Positions 54,521 through 64,000 of a stretch of DNA of 64,000 nucleotides are shown here, one piece after another. The DNA lies in NCBI GenBank assembly GCA_027698105.1, contig JAQERH010000008.1, positions 1-64,000 on the forward strand, read 5' to 3'. The notes beneath the pieces were generated by a model. The model was given only the letters and a program-made list of their open reading frames with translations. It made no database searches and was not told where the DNA came from. Both the position numbers and the translations under genes were made by a program. Source of the stretch: Lachnospiraceae bacterium AM93-12TA (lineage in GTDB: Bacteria; Bacillota; Clostridia; Lachnospirales; Lachnospiraceae). How positions within the stretch are numbered: the first letter of the stretch is position 1; each line of letters starts with the position of its first letter.

Positions 54521-55749
54521 TTAAAAAACTGCGCTTTAAGCTGATTTTTGTTTCCATGATCTCCCTTCTGATCGTGCTGATAACGATAGAGGGTATGATT
54601 GGAGTTATGAATTACCGGAAGGTGGTACTGGATGCAGATCAGGTTTTGGAGATTTTGTCGGATCATGCCGGGAGATTTCCAGAGAATTTTCCTTTGAAAA
54701 AAGGCCATGACAGGCCGAGAATGTCGCCGGAGCTTCCCTATGAATCCAGATATTTTTCGGTGCTTTTCGATGAGGAAGGGAATGAGCGTTCCGTTGACAT
54801 CGGAAAAGTGGCGGCGATAGACCGGGAAGAGGCCTCTGCTTATGCCAGAAAGGTCTGGAGCGGACAGAAGGACAAAGGCTTTATGGGAAACTACAGATAT
54901 ATGGTAACCCGGACAGAGGCAGGGATACGGATCACATTCCTGGACTGCAGGCGTCAGCAGGACATGTTCCAGAACCTGCTGGTAAACGCACTGTGGATTT
55001 CCCTGGCTGGCCTGGGGGCCGTGCTTTTGCTGATCATTTACCTGTCATCCCGTATTATAAAACCTTTTTCGGATAATTATGAAAAACAGAAGCATTTTAT
55101 CACAGATGCAGGACACGAGCTCAGGACTCCTCTGACGATCATCCAGGCAGATACGGAAATCTTAGAGATGGATTGCGGGGAAGAGAATGAATGGCTGGCG
55201 GATATCAGAAAGCAGACAAAGCGTATGAACGACCTGACTAATGCGCTGATTGCACTGTCACGGATGGAGGAAGGAATACAGAAGGAAATGATGATAGATT
55301 TTCCTCTTTCAGATATGGTGGAAGAGATTGTAAATACCTTTAGAGGACCAACCAGGCTGCGTGAAATCAAGCTTTCCAGTTCTATTTCGCCTATGATGTC
55401 TATGAGAGGGGATCAGAAGGCGATCCACAGCCTGATCACGATCCTGCTGGATAATGCTGTAAAATACTCGAATGACAGAGGAACGATTTTCGTGACCCTT
55501 GAGAAGAAGAAAAACAGGATCCGGCTATCGGTTTTTAATACAACGGAGTGCATTTCCAGGGAGCAGATTTCTCATTTATTTGACCGCTTTTATCGCACAG
55601 ATGATTCCAGGAATTCCGAGACAGGGGGATATGGATTGGGCTTATCGATCGCAGCATCAACAGTGGCATCGCACAACGGAAAAATTACTGCTGAAACAAA
55701 GGACGAAAAATCGCTGCAGATCACAGTTACATTTCCGGCTTCCTTTTAA
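54517..55749 (+). CDS. Sensor histidine kinase
   Basis: 410 residues. Two membrane segments (about 10-30 and 150-175) flank an extracellular domain of about 115 residues; H-box TDAGHELRTPLTII, N-box LLDNAVKYSND, G-box GGYGLGLSIAAS. There is no clear HAMP domain between the second membrane segment and the H-box. Signal unknown. Its stop codon falls inside the downstream promoter box. Confidence 0.94.
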   Translation: MIKKLRFKLIFVSMISLLIVLITIEGMIGVMNYRKVVLDADQVLEILSDHAGRFPENFPLKKGHDRPRMSPELPYESRYFSVLFDEEGNERSVDIGKVAAIDREEASAYARKVWSGQKDKGFMGNYRYMVTRTEAGIRITFLDCRRQQDMFQNLLVNALWISLAGLGAVLLLIIYLSSRIIKPFSDNYEKQKHFITDAGHELRTPLTIIQADTEILEMDCGEENEWLADIRKQTKRMNDLTNALIALSRMEEGIQKEMMIDFPLSDMVEEIVNTFRGPTRLREIKLSSSISPMMSMRGDQKAIHSLITILLDNAVKYSNDRGTIFVTLEKKKNRIRLSVFNTTECISREQISHLFDRFYRTDDSRNSETGGYGLGLSIAASTVASHNGKITAETKDEKSLQITVTFPASF

Positions 55750-55776
55750 GTTGAGTTAAGGTATGTCCTTTATAGT
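55746..55776 (+). promoter_or_regulatory. Direct-repeat activator box and -10 of the polyphosphate operon
   Basis: TTAAG at 55746 and TTAAGG at 55756 (10-base step), 9 bases, TATAGT (55771-55776). The -10 lies inside an inverted repeat ATGTCCTT/AAGGACAT. Same repeat-to--10 spacing as at 53788-53819. Confidence 0.65.
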
Positions 55777-55808
55777 AAGGACATCAACAAAAGGAAGGAG
55801 AAATCGAT

Positions 55809-56528
55809 ATGCCATGCCAGACAACATTTAAGAGGTATGAATTAAAATATTTACTTACGCTAAGGGAAAAAGAGAATATTTTAAATACTATGAGAGAGCA
55901 TATGAAGCTGGACTTCTATGGACGAACCACCATACGAAATATTTATTTTGATACAGCAACCTTTCAGCTGATCCGCCGCTCTCTGGAGAAACCTGTTTAT
56001 AAGGAAAAACTCAGGGTGAGGAGTTACTGTCGGGTAAAGGAGGAAGACCCAGTATTTGTGGAGCTTAAAAAGAAGTATAAATCTGTCGTATACAAGCGGA
56101 GGCTGGTTCTTCCGGAAAAGGCAGTTATGGACAGCTTCCAGAAGGGGCTTCCCCTTCCAATAGCTTCCCAGATTGGTGAAGAAATCCAGTATTTCCGTGA
56201 TTATTACGGAGAACTTTTTCCGGCCGTTTTCCTGACCTATGAGAGAGAAGCGTTTTATTCTCTGGACGGCAGCGACTTTCGGGTTACATTTGATGAGAAT
56301 ATTCTATACAGAAGAAAGGATATGGATCTGGGCAGCAGGATTTACGGGATTCCGTTGATAGAAAAAAATCAGTCATTGATGGAAATTAAAACATCCGGGG
56401 GGATCCCTCTCTGGATGAGCCATGCGCTGAGCAGATGCCATATTTATCAGACGTCATTTTCCAAATATGGTTCTGCATACAGGCAGATGATGAAAGAAGG
56501 AATGCAGGGAGGATACTGTTATGCTTAA
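55809..56528 (+). CDS. VTC-domain polyphosphate polymerase
   Basis: 239 residues. VTC tunnel-domain motifs: FKRYELKYLL, IYFDTATFQLI, KLRVRSYC, VELKKKYKSVVYKRR, LTYEREAF, VTFDENILYR and a late MEIKTSGG with the catalytic metal-binding Glu. The family makes polyphosphate from ATP. The next gene, DUF4956, is its usual membrane partner and overlaps it by 8 bases. Confidence 0.9.
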   Translation: MPCQTTFKRYELKYLLTLREKENILNTMREHMKLDFYGRTTIRNIYFDTATFQLIRRSLEKPVYKEKLRVRSYCRVKEEDPVFVELKKKYKSVVYKRRLVLPEKAVMDSFQKGLPLPIASQIGEEIQYFRDYYGELFPAVFLTYEREAFYSLDGSDFRVTFDENILYRRKDMDLGSRIYGIPLIEKNQSLMEIKTSGGIPLWMSHALSRCHIYQTSFSKYGSAYRQMMKEGMQGGYCYA

Positions 56529-57216
56529 TACGATGTTTCGAGGGATTTTTGATACGGATATGACCCGTGTCATCGCAGTCTCAGACTTTTTATTATGTGT
56601 TGCCTGCGCGTTGATAATCGGCCTTTTTCTGGCCTTTGCCTATATGTACCAGACCCGGTATACCAAGAGCTTTGTGGCAACGCTGGCCCTTCTTCCTGCT
56701 GTTGTCTGCGTAGTAATCATGATGGTAAATGGGAATGTAGGCACCGGAGTAGCGGTGGCAGGGGCATTCAGCCTGGTGCGGTTCCGTTCTGTGCCGGGAA
56801 CAGCAAAAGAGATCGGGGCGATTTTCCTGGCAATGTGTTCCGGCCTGGTAGCCGGGATGGGATATCTGGCCTATGCGTTTTTGGCAGCGCTGATCCTGGG
56901 CGGGATGATGCTTTTGTACAGCCAGCTGGACTTTGGAACCAGAAGAGGTTCTTCCAATTATAAGACCATGCACATTACGATCCCGGAGGATTTGGATTAC
57001 AGCGGAGTGTTTGACGGGATTTTAACAAAGTATACGAGAAGATATGAACTTCAGCAGGTAAAAACCACCAATATGGGAAGCCTTTTTAAGCTGACGTATG
57101 ATGTGGTTTTGAAAAATCCCAAAAAAGAGAAGGAGTTTATTGATGAACTGCGGTGCCGGAACGGGAATCTGGAGATCATGGTATGCAGACAGGAGACAGG
57201 AGCAGGAGAATTGTAG
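56521..57216 (+). CDS. DUF4956 membrane protein
   Basis: 231 residues, four predicted membrane helices in the first 140 residues, with RFRSVPGTAKEIGAIF between helices, then a cytoplasmic domain of about 85 residues. DUF4956 proteins occur beside bacterial VTC polymerases and are presumed to couple polyphosphate synthesis to the membrane; no activity is established that I know of. Confidence 0.9.
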   Translation: MLNTMFRGIFDTDMTRVIAVSDFLLCVACALIIGLFLAFAYMYQTRYTKSFVATLALLPAVVCVVIMMVNGNVGTGVAVAGAFSLVRFRSVPGTAKEIGAIFLAMCSGLVAGMGYLAYAFLAALILGGMMLLYSQLDFGTRRGSSNYKTMHITIPEDLDYSGVFDGILTKYTRRYELQQVKTTNMGSLFKLTYDVVLKNPKKEKEFIDELRCRNGNLEIMVCRQETGAGEL

Positions 57217-57227
57217 GAGGAATGCAG

Positions 57228-58886
57228 ATGAGAAGAAAACAAATCGGAAGTATGGTTATAGCGGGAGCTGTTTTATTGTCTGGATGCGGCCAGAAATCTT
57301 CAAGAGTCGAGACAGGAGAGACTGCGCAGACAGTCCAGGAAACAGAGACCGCAGGCGGAGAACAGGAGACAGAAGCGGCAGATGGGACGCAGGAGATCGA
57401 TTTAGCGGATATGTTCTCTGACAGGGACAGGGATGCAACCTACGATGAAGCAGAGAGCGCAGTCATCCAGCTCTCTGACGGAGGATCTTCCTGCGGATCG
57501 GATGCAGTGGTCATTTCCCAGAATACCGTGACGATCACGGATGAGGGAACCTACATCCTTTCCGGAAGCCTGTCAGATGGCATGGTGGTGGTAGACACTG
57601 AGGATACGGATAAAGTGCAGCTGGTATTTAAGGGAGTGTCCGTCTCCAATCCGGATTCGGCGGCAGTCTACATTGCGTCTGCTGATAAGGTGTTTATCAC
57701 GCTGGCGGAGGGCACGGAAAACGTTGTGTCAAATGGCGGAACTTATACGGATATAGATGAAAATAATATTGATGGGGTTGTTTTCTCAAAAGCGGATTTG
57801 TCCTTTAACGGAACGGGAAAACTCACAGTTACGGCCACCGCAGGCCATGGAATCGTGTCGAAGGATGATCTGATTTTTACAGGCAGAAGCTATGAGATTT
57901 CGGCGGCGGAGCATGGAATGGAGGGAAAGGACAGCGTCCGGATCGCAGACGGAACCTACCGGATCACTTCTGGAAAGGACGGAATCCATGGGGAAAATAA
58001 AGATGACGCAGCCCTTGGATTTGTCTACATAGCGGGCGGAACTTTTGAAATCGCATCTCCGGAAGATGATGGGATCCATGCAGGAAGCGGACTTACCATT
58101 ACCGGCGGCGTTATAGATATTACAGACAGCTATGAAGGGCTCGAGGGCCTGACGGTGGACATTATGGGAGGCCAGATCTCTGTGGCAGCCTCTGATGATG
58201 GGATCAATGCAGCCGGAGGAAATGATGGAAGCGGCATGGAAGGAGCGGATGGGGATCCATTTGCATCGACAGAAGGGGCCTATATTTCCATTTCGGGAGG
58301 AAATCTGTGGATCAATGCATCGGGAGACGGGATTGATTCCAACGGGGATCTCACGGTTTCCGGAGGAGAGACATACCTGTCAGGGCCGGTAAATGGAGGG
58401 AACAGCTCGCTGGATTACGGCGGAACGGCAGTGATCACAGGCGGTGTTTTTGCCTCCACAGGATCGTCGGGAATGGCGCAGAATTTTGGCGATTCCTCTA
58501 CCCAGGGGACAATGATGGTCCGCGTGGATCCCCAGGAAGCGGGAACCCAGGTTACACTGAAAGACAGCACGGGAGCTGAGCTCCTGTCCTGGAAGGGGGA
58601 AAAAGAATACTCTTCCGTTCTGATCAGCAGTCCCAAGATTCAGCAGGGAGAGACATATACGTTAACAGCCGGTACGTCGGAAACTACTGTTTCCATGGAT
58701 AGCCTGGTTTATGGAAACGAAGCTTTCAGAGGCGGTGGAGTTCCTAAGAGAGAAAAACCATCCGGAGGAGGAGAAGCTCCCAGAGGACAGGAATCTGCAG
58801 GGGGAAGGATGGCCCCGGATGGAATGAAGGAAAGACAGGAGCAGGGAGAACTGCCGGGAGAAGGAACCGGACAGGAAAGCCAGTAA
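57228..58886 (+). CDS. Cthe_2159-like carbohydrate-binding lipoprotein (DUF4353)
   Basis: 552 residues. Lipoprotein signal with LLSGC (Cys20). After an acidic linker comes a right-handed beta-helix with regularly repeated short motifs (GDGIDSNGDLTVSGG, DDGIHAGSGLTITGG, EHGMEGKDSVRI). Cthe_2159 of Clostridium thermocellum binds acidic polysaccharide and calcium. The C-terminal 60 residues are low-complexity Gly/Glu/Arg/Pro. ATG 57228 is 7 bases after AGGAGG; the longer frame runs into DUF4956. Confidence 0.85.
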   Translation: MRRKQIGSMVIAGAVLLSGCGQKSSRVETGETAQTVQETETAGGEQETEAADGTQEIDLADMFSDRDRDATYDEAESAVIQLSDGGSSCGSDAVVISQNTVTITDEGTYILSGSLSDGMVVVDTEDTDKVQLVFKGVSVSNPDSAAVYIASADKVFITLAEGTENVVSNGGTYTDIDENNIDGVVFSKADLSFNGTGKLTVTATAGHGIVSKDDLIFTGRSYEISAAEHGMEGKDSVRIADGTYRITSGKDGIHGENKDDAALGFVYIAGGTFEIASPEDDGIHAGSGLTITGGVIDITDSYEGLEGLTVDIMGGQISVAASDDGINAAGGNDGSGMEGADGDPFASTEGAYISISGGNLWINASGDGIDSNGDLTVSGGETYLSGPVNGGNSSLDYGGTAVITGGVFASTGSSGMAQNFGDSSTQGTMMVRVDPQEAGTQVTLKDSTGAELLSWKGEKEYSSVLISSPKIQQGETYTLTAGTSETTVSMDSLVYGNEAFRGGGVPKREKPSGGGEAPRGQESAGGRMAPDGMKERQEQGELPGEGTGQESQ

Positions 58887-58902
58887 AGGCGGGGATGTAT
58901 AG

Positions 58903-59508
58903 TTGACACAGGAAGAATATTATGGTGCTTTTTTCAGGGAATTAGTACAAGGAAAAGAATATTTAGAGCAGCTGGTGCAGCAGTACCCGGTTCAAGAGAC
59001 GGAGGATGGGATACAACCGATTATATATATAAAATCAAGGATAAAGACACCGGAAAGTGCCATGAAAAAGCTTGAAAGAAAGGGGCTTGAGACAGATGGA
59101 GCAACAGCTGTCAGCGGGATTTGCGATGCGATAGGGATACGCATTATCTGTTCCTTTGAAGAAGAGGTATATAAGATAGCCAGGTGGCTCTGCAAAAGAG
59201 AGGATCTTTGCATTCTGGAAGAAAAAGATTATATTGCCTATCCAAAACCCAACGGATACCGCAGCTTTCATCTGATCGCAAGGTTCACACAAGATAAGAT
59301 GCAGGGACTGACGGCAGAAATCCAGATTCGTACCATCGCCATCGACTTCTGGGCTGTGTTAGAACACCAGTTAAAATACAAGCAGAACATTTTTCATGAA
59401 GATATAATAAAACAGGAGCTGAAGCGATGTGCCGATGAGATCGCATCCGTTGATCTGTCTATGCAGACCATCCGGGAGCTTCTGCGAGATGGGGACTGGA
59501 GTAAGTAA
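58903..59508 (+). CDS. Small alarmone synthetase (RelA/SpoT synthetase domain only)
   Basis: 201 residues, TTG start after AGGCGGGG. RelA_SpoT domain: RIKTPESAMKKLERKG, CDAIGIRIICSFEEE, PKPNGYRSFHLIARF, EIQIRTIAIDFWAVLEHQLKYK, as in RelQ/YjbM. It makes (p)ppGpp from ATP and GDP or GTP and lacks hydrolase, TGS and ACT domains. It lies 16 bases after the DUF4353 gene, so probably in the polyphosphate operon. Confidence 0.88.
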   Translation: MTQEEYYGAFFRELVQGKEYLEQLVQQYPVQETEDGIQPIIYIKSRIKTPESAMKKLERKGLETDGATAVSGICDAIGIRIICSFEEEVYKIARWLCKREDLCILEEKDYIAYPKPNGYRSFHLIARFTQDKMQGLTAEIQIRTIAIDFWAVLEHQLKYKQNIFHEDIIKQELKRCADEIASVDLSMQTIRELLRDGDWSK

Positions 59509-59524
59509 ACAAAGTTTTGCGATC

Positions 59525-59552
59525 GGGTGTGCAGTTTTTATGTCTGCACACC
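59525..59552. terminator. Hairpin between convergent genes
   Basis: GGGTGTGCAG pairs with CTGCACACCC around TTTTTATGT. The following T run is short, so terminator strength is uncertain. Confidence 0.5.
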
Positions 59553-59588
59553 CTGCTTTATGTCTGTATTTCAGATAAAGTCTGAATG

Positions 59589-60365
59589 TCAAAGGCTGTT
59601 CATAGCTTCTGTCATGGATTTCACATAAGAACCAATGTGTTCTGGAGCATCGGAGCCATACTGTTCCAGGAATTTGACAATGGCAGAACCTACGATCACT
59701 CCGTCTGCCAGTTTTGCCATGTCTCTGGCCTGTATCGGTGTGGAGATGCCAAAACCGATGGCACAGGGAATGGAGGTATGTTGACGGACAATATCTACAA
59801 TCGCTTTCAGATCCGTCTGGATTTCAGTCCGGACACCAGTTACCCCAAGGCTGGATACAATGTAAAGAAATCCTTCCGCTTCCTTTGCAATTTTGGCAAT
59901 CCGGTCTTTGGAGGTGGGGGCGATAAGGGAAATCAGGTCTACTCCGTATTTCCGGCATACAGGAAGAAATTCTTCTTTTTCCTCAAAGGGCAGGTCAGGG
60001 AGGATCAGCCCGTCTATATTAAGGCGGCTGCAGGCAGAAAGAAAGGCTTCTGCCCCATAGGAAAATACCACATTGGAGTAGGTCATGAAAACCATGGGAA
60101 CGGTAATGTCCTGGCGCAGATTTTCCACAAACGCAAAAATTTTATCCGTAGTAATCCCGCCTTTTAATGCCCTTAAATTGGCACCCTGAATAACAGGGCC
60201 TTCGGCAGTGGGATCAGAAAATGGAATCCCTAACTCAATCAGATCAGCCCCTCCTGAGACAGCAGCTCGAATGGCTGCTTCTGTGGTTTCCAGATCTGGA
60301 TCACCGCAGGTAATAAATGCAATAAATGCCTTGTTGCTTTCAAATGCCTGTTTGATCTTACTCAT
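59589..60365 (-). CDS. trpA: Tryptophan synthase alpha chain
   Basis: 258 residues. Catalytic Glu in [12 protein letters not shown]; the second acidic residue is Glu in PTAEGPVIQ where enterobacteria have Asp. Converts indole-glycerol phosphate to indole and glyceraldehyde 3-phosphate. ATG 60365 overlaps the end of trpB by 8 bases. Last gene of the trp operon. Confidence 0.95.
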   Translation of the reverse strand: MSKIKQAFESNKAFIAFITCGDPDLETTEAAIRAAVSGGADLIELGIPFSDPTAEGPVIQGANLRALKGGITTDKIFAFVENLRQDITVPMVFMTYSNVVFSYGAEAFLSACSRLNIDGLILPDLPFEEKEEFLPVCRKYGVDLISLIAPTSKDRIAKIAKEAEGFLYIVSSLGVTGVRTEIQTDLKAIVDIVRQHTSIPCAIGFGISTPIQARDMAKLADGVIVGSAIVKFLEQYGSDAPEHIGSYVKSMTEAMNSL

Positions 60366-61548
60366 AGATATCCTCCCCTCGATAGCGTGCAATAGCAGCG
60401 CAGTCCTTGTCTCCCCGTCCGGAGATGGTGACAACGATAATCTGTTCTTTGTTCATAGATGGAGCCAGCTTCATGGCATAGGCCACAGCATGGGCTGACT
60501 CGATGGCAGGGATGATTCCCTCGGTTTTAGCCAGATACTCAAAAGCACAGACAGCTTCATCATCCGTTACGGGAACATAGGCTGCCCGCTTTGTGTCGTG
60601 AAGATAGGCATGTTCCGGCCCGATCCCAGGATAGTCCAGTCCTGCGGAAATGGAGTAAACAGGAGCAATTTGTCCATATTTGTCCTGGCAGAAATAAGAT
60701 TTCATTCCGTGGAAAATACCAAGTCTTCCAGTAGAAATCGTGGCTGCAGTCTCAAAGGTATCTATGCCTCTTCCTGCTGCCTCACATCCGATTAACTGCA
60801 CTTCTTTATCTTCGATAAAATGATAGAAGCTTCCGATGGCATTGGAGCCTCCTCCTACACAGGCGATGACAGCATCAGGAAGACGGCCTTCTTTTTCCAG
60901 AAGTTGTGCCTTGATTTCCTTAGATATTACCGCCTGAAAATCCCTCACAATAGTAGGAAATGGATGGGGGCCCATGACGGAACCAAGACAGTAGTGGGTG
61001 TCTGAGATACGGGAGGTCCATTCCCGCATGGCTTCGGATACAGCATCCTTGAGAGTAGCAGTTCCGGTGGTCACAGGAATGACTTCAGCCCCTAAAAGCC
61101 TCATCCGGTATACGTTTAATGCCTGACGGATGGTATCCTCCTTTCCCATAAAGACGACACATTCCATTCCCATAAGTGCAGCGGCGGTAGCAGTGGCAAC
61201 TCCATGCTGACCGGCGCCGGTTTCGGCAATGAGCCGTGTTTTTCCCATTTTTTTTGCAAGGAGGGCCTGGCCTAATACATTGTTGATTTTGTGGGCTCCA
61301 GTATGGTTTAAGTCTTCCCGCTTGAGATAAATTTTTGCTCCTCCCAGATCCTTTGTCATTTTTTCAGCATAGTAGAGGCGGGAGGGACGTCCTGCATATT
61401 CGTTTAAAAGAGCAGTCAGTTCTCTGTTAAAATCAGGATCTTGTTTGTAATGGTTATATGCTTCTTCCAGCTCGATTACTGCATTCATCAGGGTTTCCGG
61501 GATGTACTGCCCTCCGTGAATGCCAAAACGCCCGTTGGGATTTGTCAT
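60358..61548 (-). CDS. trpB: Tryptophan synthase beta chain
   Basis: 396 residues, PLP enzyme with lysine in [24 protein letters not shown], and the phosphate-binding [10 protein letters not shown]. Joins indole and serine. Overlaps trpF by 4 bases. Confidence 0.97.
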   Translation of the reverse strand: MTNPNGRFGIHGGQYIPETLMNAVIELEEAYNHYKQDPDFNRELTALLNEYAGRPSRLYYAEKMTKDLGGAKIYLKREDLNHTGAHKINNVLGQALLAKKMGKTRLIAETGAGQHGVATATAAALMGMECVVFMGKEDTIRQALNVYRMRLLGAEVIPVTTGTATLKDAVSEAMREWTSRISDTHYCLGSVMGPHPFPTIVRDFQAVISKEIKAQLLEKEGRLPDAVIACVGGGSNAIGSFYHFIEDKEVQLIGCEAAGRGIDTFETAATISTGRLGIFHGMKSYFCQDKYGQIAPVYSISAGLDYPGIGPEHAYLHDTKRAAYVPVTDDEAVCAFEYLAKTEGIIPAIESAHAVAYAMKLAPSMNKEQIIVVTISGRGDKDCAAIARYRGEDIYE

Positions 61549-62159
61549 TGTATCTCTTCTTCCTTTCTTACGGCGGCTGTAAATGCCGCCATTTTATGTT
61601 TATCTTTTTTTCCATTTATTTCGATTCCGGAGCTTACGTCTACGCCATAAGGGGAAAGTGTCTGGATGGCTGCGGTCACATTTGCCGGATTTAATCCGCC
61701 TGCCAGAAAAAAGGGGCGCTTTATACGGCAGCGGATCAAAGACCAGTCAAATACAACTCCTGTACCGGCTCCGGAATCTAGGAGAATCAGGTCAGCGCTG
61801 CTGGTCTCAGCCCTGTTTATATCATCGGTGGTCTGTATGGTAAACGCCTGGATGATAGGAGCGGAGGTCAGGGAGCGGAGAGCCTTTATAGTCTGTTCTG
61901 TTTCCTGTCCGTGAAGCTGAATCATATGAATGATGTTTTGATTCGCCAGCTCCGCCATTATTTCCGGTTTCTCATTTAGAAATACACCTACGGCCTGAAT
62001 CTTGGGATTCAGCCTGACTTTCAGCTTTTTTGCCATTTCCGGTGTTACATACCGTCTGCTTTGGGGAACAAATACGAAGCCGATGTAATCTGGTAACAGA
62101 GTATTGGCTATTTCGATATCCTGAAAGCAGGAAAGCCCACAGAACTTTATTTTTGTCAT
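61545..62159 (-). CDS. trpF: Phosphoribosylanthranilate isomerase
   Basis: 204 residues, TIM barrel: [15 protein letters not shown] with catalytic Cys, [14 protein letters not shown] with catalytic Asp, [11 protein letters not shown] and [13 protein letters not shown] 62159 overlaps the trpC stop (ATGA). A decayed fragment of another trpF lies at 53725-53794. Confidence 0.95.
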   Translation of the reverse strand: MTKIKFCGLSCFQDIEIANTLLPDYIGFVFVPQSRRYVTPEMAKKLKVRLNPKIQAVGVFLNEKPEIMAELANQNIIHMIQLHGQETEQTIKALRSLTSAPIIQAFTIQTTDDINRAETSSADLILLDSGAGTGVVFDWSLIRCRIKRPFFLAGGLNPANVTAAIQTLSPYGVDVSSGIEINGKKDKHKMAAFTAAVRKEEEIQ

Positions 62160-62938
62160 AGGCAGTTTCTCCATGTCTGCAGCAGGGCTTTTTTGTCAGG
62201 AGAACGCATCAGGACTTCTCCAACCAGAACAGCGTCAGCTCCGATTTCAGAGAGCGCCAGGATATCCTCTGTGGAGCTGATTCCACTTTCTGCCACAAAG
62301 ATCCGGTCTGATGGGAGCAGTGTCCGAAGGCTACGGCTGTTGTCCAGATTCACAGAAAAATCTTTCAAATTGCGGTTATTGATACCAATGATTCTGGCTC
62401 CTGCGTCTATGGCTGTCAGTACCTCCTCTTCACGGTGGGTCTCTGTCAGTGCGGATAACCCCAGTTCGTCACAGATCCGGAGATATTCCTGCAGCTGGCT
62501 TTGGCTTAAAATAGAACAGATCAGAAGCACTGCAGCTGCCCCAAGAGTCTTAGCTTCATAGATCATGTACTCGTCTACTACAAAGTCCTTACGCAGGCAG
62601 GGAAGTGAAACTGCGGAGGCAATTTCTGCCAGATAGGAGTTCTGTCCCAGAAACCACTTCGGCTCCGTCAGAACGGAAATACAGTCGGCTCCGGCTTCTT
62701 GGTATTCTCTGGCAATGTCCAGGTAAGGAAAGTCCGGAGAAATCAGTCCTTTTGAAGGAGAGGCTTTCTTGCACTCGCAGATAAAGGACATTCCTGGCTT
62801 TCCAAGGTCCCGTTCAAAGGAGAAGTTCCCCTTTGGAAGAGAAAGAGCCTCTTCCCTGATTTCAGACAGGGGCAGTTTTTCTTTTGCCAGCAGGGTACGC
62901 TCTCTGGCATGGGCGGCAAGCTGGTCAAGAATGGTCAT
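62156..62938 (-). CDS. trpC: Indole-3-glycerol phosphate synthase
   Basis: 260 residues, TIM barrel: FICECKKASPSKGLI, FLTEPKWF-like VLTEPKWFLG, LRKDFVVDEYMIYEAK, GINNRNLKDFSVNL, VAESGISSTEDI. Start ATG 62938 abuts the trpD stop (TGATG), with GGAGGTGAT upstream; GTG 62941 is the alternative. Confidence 0.96.
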   Translation of the reverse strand: MTILDQLAAHARERTLLAKEKLPLSEIREEALSLPKGNFSFERDLGKPGMSFICECKKASPSKGLISPDFPYLDIAREYQEAGADCISVLTEPKWFLGQNSYLAEIASAVSLPCLRKDFVVDEYMIYEAKTLGAAAVLLICSILSQSQLQEYLRICDELGLSALTETHREEEVLTAIDAGARIIGINNRNLKDFSVNLDNSRSLRTLLPSDRIFVAESGISSTEDILALSEIGADAVLVGEVLMRSPDKKALLQTWRNCL

Positions 62939-63966
62939 CACATCACCTCCGGAATATTGCTGAGTGTAATCAGTTTTTGAAGGGTTTCTGCTGCCTTACC
63001 AGAATCAATGAGTGACGCAGCAAGCTCTGTGCCTTCTTTCAGGCTTTGAGCTTTTTCTCCGATATAGAGAGCCGCCCCTGCATTTAGAAGAACAGCATCC
63101 CGCTTTGGTCCTTTTTCTCCGTTAAGGATCGCCAGAGTAATGCGGGCGTTTTCTTCTGGAGTTCCCCCTCTTAAGTCTTCCTTTTTGCAGCGGGCAAATC
63201 CAAATTCTTCAGGAGTAATGGTATAGGATTTAAACCAGCCGTTTTTGATTTCACAGATTCTGGTTGGAGCGCTGAGGGAGATTTCGTCCAGTTTATCCAT
63301 GCCATATACCACCATGCCGCGCTTCACGCCCAGATGGATCAGAACCTGAGCCAGAGGCTCTGCCAGATAATCATCGTATACGCCCAGCAGCTGCATGGAA
63401 GGAGAACCAGGGTTTGTGAGAGGCCCCAGGATGTTGAATACGGTTCGAAATCCCAGTTCCTTTCGGATTGCTCCTACATATTTCATGGAAGAATGGTACT
63501 TCTGTGCAAAGAAGAAGCACATGCCGGCATCTTTCAGAAGTTCTCTGCAGCGGTCAGGGCTCTGATAAATATTTACCCCAAGGGCTTCCAGACAGTCTGC
63601 AGTGCCACAATGTGAGGAGGCAGCACGGTTGCCGTGTTTTGCTACCTTCATACCACTGGAAGCGGCAACGAGAGCTGCAGTGGTGGAAATATTGAAACTC
63701 TGAGCATTGTCTCCGCCGGTACCCACAATCTCAAACAGGTCCATATTCGTTTTTACCTGCTCGGCATGCTCCCTCATAGCGGCGGCGCAGCCGGTAATCT
63801 CATCGGTAGTTTCGGCTCGGGCGCTTTTTGTGGAAAGGGCGGCTAAAAAGGCAGCGTTTTGTGTGGCAGTGGTTTTTCCGTCCATGATCTCATTCATTAC
63901 TTCATATGCTTCTTCATAGGACAGATCCTGCTTGTTGACGATTTTTACAATGGCTTCTTTAATCAT
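62938..63966 (-). CDS. trpD: Anthranilate phosphoribosyltransferase
   Basis: 342 residues, complete. PRPP-binding [38 protein letters not shown], and [10 protein letters not shown]. No TrpG fusion. Start ATG 63966 after AAAGGAGGTACAG. trpE and trpG, if present in the operon, would lie beyond the right edge. Confidence 0.97.
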   Translation of the reverse strand: MIKEAIVKIVNKQDLSYEEAYEVMNEIMDGKTTATQNAAFLAALSTKSARAETTDEITGCAAAMREHAEQVKTNMDLFEIVGTGGDNAQSFNISTTAALVAASSGMKVAKHGNRAASSHCGTADCLEALGVNIYQSPDRCRELLKDAGMCFFFAQKYHSSMKYVGAIRKELGFRTVFNILGPLTNPGSPSMQLLGVYDDYLAEPLAQVLIHLGVKRGMVVYGMDKLDEISLSAPTRICEIKNGWFKSYTITPEEFGFARCKKEDLRGGTPEENARITLAILNGEKGPKRDAVLLNAGAALYIGEKAQSLKEGTELAASLIDSGKAAETLQKLITLSNIPEVM

Positions 63967-64000
63967 GACTGTACCTCCTTTATAAAGTTTTTGATCATAG

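Overview
The window looks like one chromosomal segment of a low-to-mid GC Gram-positive anaerobe of the class Clostridia, most likely Lachnospiraceae (Clostridium cluster XIVa). That call is inference from gene families and style: strong AGGAGG ribosome sites, consensus sigma-A promoters, FtsEX-PcsB, a MurR/RpiR-controlled sugar ABC operon, type III glutamine synthetase, DapL-type aminotransferase, and an ANTAR regulator beside glutamine synthetase. There is no rRNA, CRISPR array, insertion sequence or prophage. One tRNA-Gln(CTG) gene lies near the left end.

Layout. 1-2200: HicB-like protein, tRNA-Gln, and a MalK-type ABC ATPase whose catalytic motifs are almost all destroyed, followed by a CdaR/PucR regulator. 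3384-7668: ftsE-ftsX-pcsB-like-ctpB-like envelope operon. 7750-8799: threonine aldolase on the minus strand. 9162-17361: RpiR-regulated ribose/allose-type sugar operon (epimerase, FGGY kinase, RbsB/RbsA/RbsC-type transporter, HxlB-like isomerase, TIM-barrel epimerase). 17544-25763: two near-identical EutH-family transporters around a DeoR regulator, then a glycerol-kinase-like gene and a three-gene flavoprotein dehydrogenase set. 25879-29887: AraC regulator, sodium:solute symporter and a leaderless gamma-glutamyltransferase. 30015-33539: a 51-residue membrane protein, adenine deaminase and a MATE exporter, all minus strand. 33798-37034: an unassigned lipoprotein and an amino acid permease.

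37188-53657 is the most remarkable part. A short glutamine synthetase and an ANTAR antiterminator (minus strand) diverge from a roughly 14-kb plus-strand operon: glnN, asnB, pyrG, glmS, purF, carA, carB and a DapL-like aminotransferase. Except for the last, each enzyme makes glutamine or spends its amide nitrogen. Both divergent leaders carry hexaloop hairpins of the ANTAR type (A at loop position 1, G at position 4) that overlap intrinsic terminators; the glnN leader has two such hairpin/terminator pairs in series. I infer that one RNA-binding regulator sets the supply and the use of glutamine together by antitermination.

53846-59508 holds a two-component system, a VTC-type polyphosphate polymerase, DUF4956, a Cthe_2159-like lipoprotein and a small (p)ppGpp synthetase. 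The two promoters share the same direct-repeat box at the same distance from the -10 element. In front of this block lies a decayed trpF fragment. The window ends with trpD-C-F-B-A on the minus strand, trpD being complete.
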